Source of the DNA: Zoroaster sp. YZ-2022
Taxonomy: Eukaryota > Echinodermata > Asteroidea > Forcipulatida > Zoroasteridae
Length of the DNA stretch: 64,000 nucleotides
Assembly: GCA_029582265.1 (NCBI GenBank)
Contig: CM055835.1
Span: 8,795,500-8,859,499 of the forward strand
Direction of reading: 5' to 3'
In this document: piece by piece, positions 55,601 to 64,000 of the stretch
Numbering within the stretch: the first letter of the stretch is position 1
Layout: every line of letters starts with the position of its first letter
Notes under the pieces: model-generated
Database searches by the model: none
Told to the model about the DNA's origin: nothing
The model's input: the letters and a program-made list of their open reading frames with translations, nothing else
Position numbers and translations under genes: made by a program

Positions 55601-58600
55601 GTCTTTACTTAGTTTCATATTATTTTCCGTTTTGGTTTCAAAAATTTGAATTTTGACAAGCTGATGGGACAGGGGCAGAGAGAGGTGGAAGAGGAAAAAA
55701 TAAAAGTTGGAAGACAAGGAAATGTTCATTATGGAGAACAGGATGACAAGAGGTGGAGGAGAACAAGATTTGGGAGAAATAAACTCACTTTGTAGCAATG
55801 TGGTAGGATTCTGGATGGATCCACGTCATGTCCAAGGGATTCAAAACTATGTCTGTCTTCCTCTTTTTAGCTTTACCCTTCACAGCACTTGTTGCTTTCC
55901 TCTTAGATCCAATCCTTGTAGGTTCATCATCAGCTGTAAGATCTACGACTGGGCTGGGAAGAAGATGGAAATTAAAAAAATGAAAATATATTTATTAAAT
56001 ATTTATATTGTGAAAAGTGAATATTTTATACACAAACATAAATCTGGTATTAAATAAGAAAGTCTTCTCAGACAACGTACAAAGTAAACATTTAAGTGTG
56101 ATCAGTATTAAAGAATTTAAATTTAAATTTTAAATTTTATGCGCTTATCTTGTTTTTAGGAAAGCTACAAATCAATAAGACTTCAAGGTTTGCATGGTGG
56201 AAAGTGATAATTGAGTAGGTTTGTGATTATACCATATTCATAAATGTCCAAGACAGTTTAGACAATCTGACTGGACAAAACGTAATCACGTGGGGGTGTA
56301 TTAACGGATGGTATGGACTGGCTTATCAAAATCAGAACAGCTGTTTTGTGGGACGCGCGATGCGGATTTCAACCAATCAGAGTGACGAAGATTGGCATCA
56401 TGCACCTGACTCATGTACTTTAGAAGTGTTGCGTGCGTCCCCAAAATGTGAATTTGCCCATTTCTATTCTTTATTCAACAAAAATTACATTTTTTTTTAC
56501 ATTTTGAAAATGAAATCGATACGGGCATTTATGAATGGGAATAACAGTTTGATGCTTGGTCTTTACCGCAGGCTAACGACCGGTCTTTACCGCAGGCTAA
56601 CGACCGGTTTTGGGCGTGGTCACGGGTGGTAAAGACCACACAACAAACTGTTATTCCCTTAATAATATCTCTTGAAGTGTGAGATTCTGAGTGTGATTCT
56701 GAGAAGAACCTGTGGGTTATACTCGATGTTTCGGTCAGTGTGCTCTGACGAGACAAAAACACAAGACGAACAAAAACAAAGACTTGTCTACTCCTGACCC
56801 CAGAGATAAGATCATAAAGTTATGGGACTTCACCACAGCCTAAACAGTGCTGCTACAAAATGGCTTCCACTTTCCCTACAGGTTGGCACAAAAATAGAAA
56901 CTACTTGTGGACATTCAAATACAAGACCAAAAACAGACAGACAAACATCCAGATTGAACAGATAAGTAGGAATTATTACCGTGGCAACTCTTTGCCGATA
57001 GACTCCGGAGACACTCTGACAAACCCAGCACACTGTTGGTAGGACTTGGGCCCCAGGCCTTTGATATCCAAGAGTTGCTCTCTGTTCACGAATGCACCGT
57101 TCTTCTCTCTGTATTCTATGATCTTTTTGGCTCTTGTGACATTCATGCCGGCAATCTTCCTGTGAAAATTTCAGTTGGTATTTACGAGTTAGACCAAACC
57201 AAAACAAGATTATGTGATTTTTGCTCTTCACTGTCTCATGTATGAAGCAATGTACTCAGTGCTTTCAGTGTTATTTATGTTTGAATAAATGCAAAACAAG
57301 ATTATTTTCTTATTAATGGCAAACAAGAATGGGAAAGGATGGAAAGAGTTTATTTGAATATATGGTGCCTATCTTGATATAGCAAAATAGTTGAATCCAA
57401 AATAACACAAGTTCAATATCAAGGTCATTCTAATATCTCTTGTATGTGTGTGTCTAGCTTACCTATAACATGACAAAGATACAGCTCATTAGTGATATAT
57501 TGTTTCACTCAAAGCCCTTCTCCGCTATAACCCCTTCTTAAAAAAAATCCACAATATTTCAATGGAATAGACTGTTTTCTCACAACTCAACATAGACACT
57601 TTTACATTGAACCACATGTTCACCTTGATGGGAAAGCCTCCATGCCCCAAAGGAGGGTCAGAGGGATTGGGGAGGATTGATGATACAGACTACTGACCCG
57701 TCTCATTGCTCTAGTGTTCGGATATCTATTCTGGGGCCAATTTCACAGAGTAGAAAAATTTGCTTATCAGAAATATTTGTTTAGCAAATTTATTTTGGTT
57801 ATAAGCATAGCGTGCACATAAAATGAGTTTACATTGGCTGGTAGTTTGTTTTATGATGCTTAGCAGTTCTATGAAATTTGCCTCTGGTCATTTCATTTCT
57901 CTACCTGAGAAGACTTTCCGAGCAGACGTTTAGATCTACACCGACGAAGCTGACACACTCCTCTACAACTCCGTCCAGAGCCTCCTTCAGGAACCTGTCA
58001 TGAACATCATGCTGTGTGCGATTATAAAGAATGGCAATCAACAAGACAAGATAAGCATACATAAAATATCATCTTCATCTTCTCCTCTGATGGATGTGAC
58101 TCATGTAAAAGATGTTTGGCATGGGAAGGTACAACAATGATAATTACCCGATTACAAAATTACCGAATTAGGCCCCCTAAAAAAGTCTCCTGTCTCCACA
58201 CGTGTCGCCCCAGCATTTTTAGTTTCTTTGTTTTTGCTATGAAACAATGCCCAATAGCCAAAATTGCTGGATCAATTGGAATTCTGCCACGCTGTTTTAA
58301 ATGACCTTTTCACATAGGGGTATGAACGTTTGCCCGATTTGTGAGGCCTCTCTTAGCCATCATGCATTGTGTATGGGAAATTTGGTCTGGTTCCAATAGC
58401 CGCGTTTTTTTTTTAATGCGTCACTGCACCGATTTTGAATCTGACCTATGACCAGAAACCAGAAATTTCTTTTTTGCCTTATTATCTGCAATCTAAAATC
58501 CTGAAAATTTATTGTGTCTAAAGTGCTCTCATTTCAGAGAAAACACAAACAAAACTATGCGCATTTACAAAAAACTAAGGCTAATAAAGGTATTACCAAT

Positions 58601-61464
58601 GCAAGATGTTCCCCTCATAAATATAAATGTGTTACCTGATACATGCCAATGCCAAGGTGCTTCGGGTCAATCTTTACAAGTTCAACTAGAGGATCTTGGA
58701 GCCTTCTGGCAATGGAAACTGCAATGAGAATGTGACTATTATTACTGAATGCTATCTCAATGTTATCCTCCCCAAGATTAAGGGGTTTATTCCTGAATAT
58801 TGGTATAAAATGACCCTACGGTCCCCGACCCAACAAAAAATATTCATAAATATAATACAAATATTCTTAACAATGTCACATATTATATTGAATGTATAAA
58901 TTATATCTCAATGTTACCCTCCCCACGATAAGGGATTTGTTCCAGAATGTTGAAATAAAATCCACCCCCTGAAAAAAAAAAAAATAGTTACAAGAATATA
59001 GATACATTGTAAATACTATATATTCATAAATATAATAGAAAATGTCTTAACAATGAGGGTCGCACATTATATTAAACATTCCAGTTTGTATACAGGTGTA
59101 ACATTTTTCAACTGACTTGTCCAAATTGATTGCATATTTTCTTACCAGCGCTTCTGAAGTTTGGATCCAAATTTGGCATCTCCTTCTCTGCATCAGGAGA
59201 CACGCTGTAAATGGATGCACCATCTTCATTTACAATGCTGAAATAATATGATAAGATGTAACAGCAAGTGAGTGACATACATGTAGTAGTATCATTAGAA
59301 ATACCACATACAATTATTATAAGGCCAAAAAAAAAAAGATGTTGAGTTGCCCTCCACCGACCGACCCAAAAGTGCTGAAATCTCGAGTCGGTTTTTTTTT
59401 TTTCTTTTTTTTTTTTCCCCCCCGTCATTCATAGGCCTATTTATTAATGAAACTTATCAATTTTCTGTGTATAAAACATAATACGTTTGATTTGTGAAAT
59501 TTTCCACTTCAAATTTACCGGTACCCAAGACTCAATCTACATGTTTTCAAATCGAATGGCCCCGGCCCTCACATGGTGCACTGCCTTCGCACACACTGTG
59601 TGCCAACGATTGCGACTCGATCTACACGTTTCAAATCAAATGGCCCTCACACGTTGTGCAGTGGCTCCCCACACTGTACGTGTGTCAATGATTGCGACTC
59701 GATCTACACGTTTTCAAATCAAATGGCCCTCACACGTTGTGCACTGGCTCCCCGCACTGTACGTGTGTCAACGATTGCGACTCGATCTACACTTTTTCAA
59801 ATCAAATGGCCCTCACACGTTGTGCACTGCATGGCTCCCCGCACTGTACATGTGTCAACGATTGCGACTCGATCTACATGTTTTCAAATGAAATGGCCCT
59901 CACACTTTGTGCACTGGCTCCCCGCACTGTACGTGTGTCAACGATTGCAACTCGATCTACACGTTTTCAAAGTCAAATTTCAGAAGTTTGAAGTCAAGAA
60001 CTCAAAATATAAACAAAACAAAACCTGTGTTTAACAGTACAACAAAAATGCTTGGGATACTTTTATTCTGAAGCAAAATTCCTTGCTGATAGGTATACAA
60101 ATGTCTTAATATTATATGTCAACCAATGGGATGCATAAAGTTGTTAAGAACAAAAGTGCTAGAAACAAGTGTATGAAATGTTGAAATGAAGTTTATTATA
60201 AAGTTTAATGTGTGATGTCTTTTTATTCTTTAGGTACTTGTGCATACTGCTAGATCATTGTCTTTGAAAAACATGGTATGTGGTTTCAGTTCCAATGCAT
60301 TTCAATCTTAAAATGACAGTCAAGGAGAAAAAAAAAAAAAAAAAAAGAAACAAAATCCTGACCGACCAACCAATTTTTTTTTTTGGCCTAATTTGTGACC
60401 CGACCGTACGAAATGAGTCGGAAGTTGCAAATGCCTGTATTGAGATACGGACATGTAAACACGAGTCATGCGTGTGTGTGGTCGAAATTTTTTTTGTTTG
60501 TTTTCGAAAGAAATAATAGAAAAACATGTTAATAAATCTACCCAACTAAAAAATGATTTTTCGACCATTTTACATGTCCGTATCTCAATACAGGCATTTG
60601 CGACTTCGGTCACATTTTTGATATTTGACATGAACTTTTTGTCTTGACTAAAATAAAATAAATAAATAAATCCTTACTTCTCTCCAAAAGAATATAAATT
60701 TTTCTTGCATTCAAGAATATGTTGGTATATAGAAAATTGCTCAAAATATTTTAGACTCCATCCTTTCCTATATTGCTAAGCCTTGTTTCATCTTATGATA
60801 CCTACCAATACATGACGTTAAGAGCGCCAAAGGCTTTATTGGCAATGAGACTGGATAGCATGCCCTCTGTATCTCTGCATCCTGTACCGTTACCCAAGGC
60901 TATGGTTTCACATCTAAGACAAAGTCAAAGATCAAGAGTCAAAGTTCAACATGGATAAATGGGCATTGGCAACTTTGCACACATAATAAGTAAAGAACAA
61001 AGACAACCGAGTTTAATAAAAGAAACAAGCAAACTTTTCAACACCAAAAAAATTACACTAGGCAATGTTTATGAATTTATGCAATGTGCATAATGAACAT
61101 AATTAGGTAAAATGATGGGCCTGGACGTTTTGTAAAAATATAAGGACTTTCAGGCACTAATTAATTTGTCTTCTTCAATTTCATGAAAATCCATGGTTTG
61201 TTTGAGGACCTATTCACATCCAGTCAAAATGTTACTGCATTGTGATATCTTACAATCTTTCTAAGAATCCCTTCTCATTTCTTATTTAAGATGTCAACTC
61301 TTACCCGTATCTCTTTGCCATTTCCACAATCTTTTGGGTCTCCCCCCTGCCTCTGTTTCCATGGAGATATGCGACACCAGTTTGTAATATCTGACCTGAA
61401 TTATTAACAAAAGGTTTTTCATTAAAAACAAAAGAATAATGAAGCATCCATACCTTATAAGATT

Positions 61465-61504
<40 letters not shown>

Positions 61505-62384
61505 GGTGTCCCCATAAAAAGTATACCGAGATCAAAATTACTGTAATGGCAAAACTACTTTATATATGGGAAAGAGAAATATATCTCTAGAAAGGGTAGA
61601 ATGTCCTCTTTGCAATGGTATACAGCTTGTGATGTTATTGACACAGGTGAGTGAACAAATTAGACAGATGTTAAGGGTACTGAAAGCAGGACTGTGACAA
61701 GTTTGCATATTTGAACAACAAATCTCAACCATGCAAGTGTGCAGAATACCAAATGCCTTTGTTTTTTCAACACATTCTTGAAAACAAGGAATGTACCTAA
61801 AACAATGTAATCTGCTTTGTTTTCGCTACTTACCTCAAAAGTTTAATGTGCAGGTTTTTTAAAATGCTTTTTGGACCTTTGTTATTCAAATATGCAAACT
61901 TGTCACAGTCCTGCTTTCAGTACCCTTAACATCTGTCTAATTTGTTCACTCATCTGTGTCAATAACATCACAAGCTGTATACCATTGCAAAGAGGACATT
62001 CTGCCCTTTCTAGAGATATATTTCTCTTTCCCATATATAAAGTAGTTTTGCCATTACAGTAATTTTTATCTCGGTATACTTTTTATGGGGACACCCTGTA
62101 TATATATATATATATATATATGTTTAGACATAGGGCGACCGACTTCTATAGAAATTGATATTTCTCTGCGATAAGGCGACCGTTTCCTGTCGCCTTATCG
62201 CCACAGCTTTATTTTAGAAAAAAATTACTGATTTTTAAAGCCCAGATCTCTTCCTTGGTCTAATTTAAGCAAGTTTCCTGATTTTGGTATTGAAGGATAA
62301 AACAGAACAGGAAGAAAAAGAAGGGACATTTTGTGCACAACTGTATGGCAATTCGACCGATGGTCGCCCGATGTCCGAATTAAA

Positions 62385-62430
<46 letters not shown>

Positions 62431-63413
62431 GGGTAGTGAGCAAAGAAAAATTGGCTGATGCCGGACTCGAACCCGCGACCTCTTGAATACTGTACGAGCG
62501 CTCTACCAACTGAGCTAACCAGCCCCTATGTTGGTGGGCGGTCCACTTATGCTAATCATCTATTGCTCTATGCGGCCAGGTCAGAGGCCAAACCATATCT
62601 GCCGAGTAGCCAGGGATCAAGCCCCGGTCAGATGCAAACAACCTGGGTAACGGCAGTAGCGGGAATCACACACCTTGGGACACAAGCCTTTTACGTGGTT
62701 GTACACAAAGTAGATTTATAGGGAGAAACTGACCTGAATATTATATAAACGGGTAGCGAGCAAAGAAAAATTGGCTGATGCCGGACTCGAATACGCGACC
62801 TCTCTCTCTCTCTCTAAAACCAATCTCTGAATGTTTCAGCTTGTTTGTATTCATTCCAATGTGGAGTTTCTGACTGAAAGTCTGTTTGGAAATTATTTCA
62901 CTAATTTTACCGTGAGGACAGAAATATTTCAAGAAATTATTTCAAGAGACAGTTGATACCATCATCAACTTCACACCAAGTAAGTTTTATGTAAAACTGT
63001 CATCATTTATGTTCTTCAAGATTACCAATTGGGCTTTAAACAAAAACTGGGTTTTAAACAAAATGACACTGCAAAAGGCAGATTGTATGAGATTTCCCAT
63101 TTTCAAAGTAAACTTTTTGTGCAAAGTAGAGCGATTATGTACATCTACTAAAATAAAATGACCCCAAACTGAGAACTCAATTTGAGCTTTTACTGAGTTT
63201 TGAAGCTACATTATTTTTTTAATTTTCAATAGCTTCTTCTAATAATGATACCAACCTGTTGGTGATGTGATAGCAACCTTGCATCCATTCTTATATCCTG
63301 GGTCAAGTCCCATAACGACCTTCCCCCTGACTGGTGGGGTGAGGAGTAGACGACGTAAGTTATGAACAAAGACGTCTACTGATGCCTTTTCTGCTTGCTT
63401 CATCAATTTGGAC
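52601..63413 (-). CDS. SRBD1: S1 RNA-binding domain protein 1 (Tex-like), C-terminal half
   Basis: Eleven minus-strand exons, all in phase, running in from beyond the right edge: 63413-63256, 61395-61305, 60913-60806, 59237-59146, 58718-58636, 58011-57905, 57159-56980, 55953-55789, 54814-54729, 53758-53666, 52884-52601; 481 aa to the stop (human protein about 995). Domains in order: YqgF/RNase H-like ([41 protein letters not shown]), Tex helix region ([42 protein letters not shown]), helix-hairpin-helix ([32 protein letters not shown]), a basic insert ([19 protein letters not shown]), and the S1 domain ([32 protein letters not shown]). Relatives are nucleic-acid-binding proteins of the bacterial Tex family. 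The acceptor of 53758 could alternatively be 6 bases further upstream. The N-terminal half lies outside. Confidence 0.96.
53169..53412. mobile_element. piggyBac-like MITE, second family, TSD TTAA
   Basis: Flanked by TTAA (53165-53168, 53413-53416). Ends CCAGTTCGCGGTATACACG and, inverted, CCAGTTCGCACCGGG. 244 bp, GC-richer than its surroundings, in the last SRBD1 intron. Different terminal sequence from the CCCTCCTACTA copies. Confidence 0.85.
56537..56658. mobile_element. Foldback MITE (GGGAATAACAGTTT ends), copy 2
   Basis: GGGAATAACAGTTTGATGC and, inverted, GGGAATAACAGTTTGTTGTG bound a hairpin containing TGGTCTTTACCGCAGGCTAA and GGTTTTGGGCGTGGTCACGG. A 28-bp piece (ggtctttaccgcaggctaacgacc) is duplicated in tandem. 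Same family as 26958-27092, with flank 56400-56536 shared in inverse orientation. In an SRBD1 intron. Confidence 0.85.
59333..60388. mobile_element. Candidate TAA-flanked GGCC-ended element carrying a minisatellite
   Basis: GGCCAAAAAAAAAAA at the left and TTTTTTTTTTTTGGCC at the right, each outside-flanked by TAA (59330-59332 and 60389-60391). Just inside are CCGACCGACCC and, on the other side, GACCGACCAACC. Layout recalls the 2210-3225 element (GGCCACAT + A-run ends, TAA duplication). No empty site is visible here, so the borders are less sure. Confidence 0.45.
59525..59975. repeat. Minisatellite, ~84-bp unit, about five copies
   Basis: 'gattgcgactcgatctacacgttttcaaatcaaatggccctcacacgttgtgcactggctccccgcactgtacgtgtgtcaac' repeats with small changes (starts of the 'aatggccc' block near 59555, 59639, 59722, 59806, 59892). 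In an SRBD1 intron. Open frames across it are artefacts of repetition. Confidence 0.95.
60419..60608. repeat. Inverted repeat, ~40-bp arms
   Basis: GAAGTTGCAAATGCCTGTAT...GAGATACGGACATGTAAA and the inverted partner TTTACATGTCCGTATCTCAA...CAGGCATTTGCGACTTC, loop about 105 bp. Immediately right of the candidate element ending at 60388. Confidence 0.9.
61502..62098. mobile_element. Mariner-like foldback element, ~216-bp inverted arms, TSD TA
   Basis: Begins CAGGGTGTCCCCATAAAAAG and ends with the inverse CTTTTTATGGGGACACCCTG. The arms (61502-61720 and 61885-62098) are nearly identical in inverse orientation. It sits inside a (TA)n tract with TA on both sides, as expected for Tc1/mariner targets. 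The 160-bp centre is unrelated sequence. Noncoding, in an SRBD1 intron. Confidence 0.9.
62386..62427. repeat. (TA)n microsatellites
   Basis: A TA run. Further TA runs at 61469-61500 and 62099-62121 flank the mariner-like foldback element. Confidence 0.95.
62428..62530 (-). mobile_element. tRNA-derived SINE on minus strand
   Basis: Minus sense: GGGGCTGGTTAGCTCAGTTGG (A box), TAGAGCGCTCGTACAGTATTC, then AGAGGTCGCGGGTTCGAGTCC (B box) and tail GGCATCAGCCAATTTTTC. The tail block recurs at 62747-62803 (aaacgggtagcgagcaaagaaaaattggctgatgccgg), truncated at a CT run, so two copies of the 3' portion lie 318 bp apart. Confidence 0.75.
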
Positions 63414-63676
63414 CTGTATCAACATCAAGAAGCGGATTTGATGTATGACCAATTATTTCCTATCAAAATTGTCGTAGAAAGATGTTATAGATGGGAGAGT
63501 ATTGTGTTTACAATCTTCACGCATGACCAATTATTTCTTACCAAAAGTTATATAGATAGCATAGTCTTGTGTTTGCGATCTTTAGGACAAAGATTTTTCA
63601 TTAAAGGTTTTCCAGCTTTTACAAAAGTGTACACTGCTCATTTGTCTTATTTATAAAAAAAGGTTTTGATTTCACT

Positions 63677-64000
63677 GGTTATTCCTAGGGGAAAGGTCAC
63701 CCATAAGGCAAGCAAGCTAGTCTATAGCTTAGGGGCTACAGTGTGAAGAGGGCACCCCCGCCCACCTCAGTCTGGGGCTGCTATTTCATACAGCTGCTAA
63801 GCTGGTTATTCCTAGGGGAAAGGTCACCCATAAGGCAAGCAAGCTAGTCTATAGCTTAGGGGCTACAGTGTGAAGAGGGCACCCCCGCCCACCTCAGTCT
63901 GGGGCAGCTATTTCATAAAGCTGCTAAGCTGGTTATTCCTAGGGGAAAGGTCACCCATAAGGCAAGCAAGCTAGTCTATAGCTTAGGGGCTACAGTGTGA
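63677..64000. repeat. Tandem satellite, 127-bp unit, runs off the right edge
   Basis: GGTTATTCCTAGGGGAAAGG begins units at 63677, 63804 and 63931; copies differ at only a few positions. It lies in an SRBD1 intron upstream of the first visible exon, so the array may separate the N-terminal half of the gene. Confidence 0.97.

Noticed and set aside
59487..60034. 134-153-codon frames over the 84-bp minisatellite
   Set aside because: Peptides repeat with the DNA unit in three frames; no independent evidence of coding.

Overview
The window is animal nuclear DNA: AT-rich, with spliced genes (GT-AG introns, consistent phases), many 'acatgta' motifs, microsatellites, LINEs, SINEs and MITEs. Gene content (SLC51A, SRBD1, a serine-racemase-like enzyme, a CARF-like protein) and repeat style suggest a marine invertebrate, perhaps a deuterostome (echinoderm, hemichordate or lancelet). 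I cannot name the species.

Left third (1-21 kb), mostly repeats: a ~188-bp tandem array (236-1340); a DDE transposase scrap; a ~1-kb higher-order satellite of tRNA-like subunits (about 2.1-6.1 kb) interrupted by a TAA-flanked MITE; a 2.9-kb GC-rich array of the palindrome GGCGAAGTTCGCC (6344-9246); TNP2-type and Tc1-type transposase remnants; a broken five-exon SAMD3-like gene (10680-13055); and a LINE inside a LINE (15432-20930).

Middle (21.6-35.1 kb, + strand): a first exon at 21654 that joins in phase to CARF-like (ALS2CR8) exons at 32402-35077 and also to a long two-zinc-finger terminal exon at 24811-26324. Between them lie foldback elements, a large inverted repeat carrying an 800-bp TTA-flanked insertion, and SINEs.

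Right third (37.5-64 kb): three intact conserved genes. A PLP-dependent serine racemase/dehydratase family gene (+, 9 exons, 37551-42665) converges on SLC51A, organic solute transporter alpha (-, 7 exons, 49490-43968). The C-terminal half of SRBD1 (-, 11 exons, 63413-52601) runs in from the right edge. All joins in these three genes are in phase without indels, so the assembly is accurate here and the frameshifts in the transposon-like loci are probably real decay.

The strongest unusual signal is in SLC51A: the 3' splice site plus the start of exon 4 is tandemly duplicated seven times with a 51-bp, frame-preserving period. I found no evidence of a new multi-gene system.
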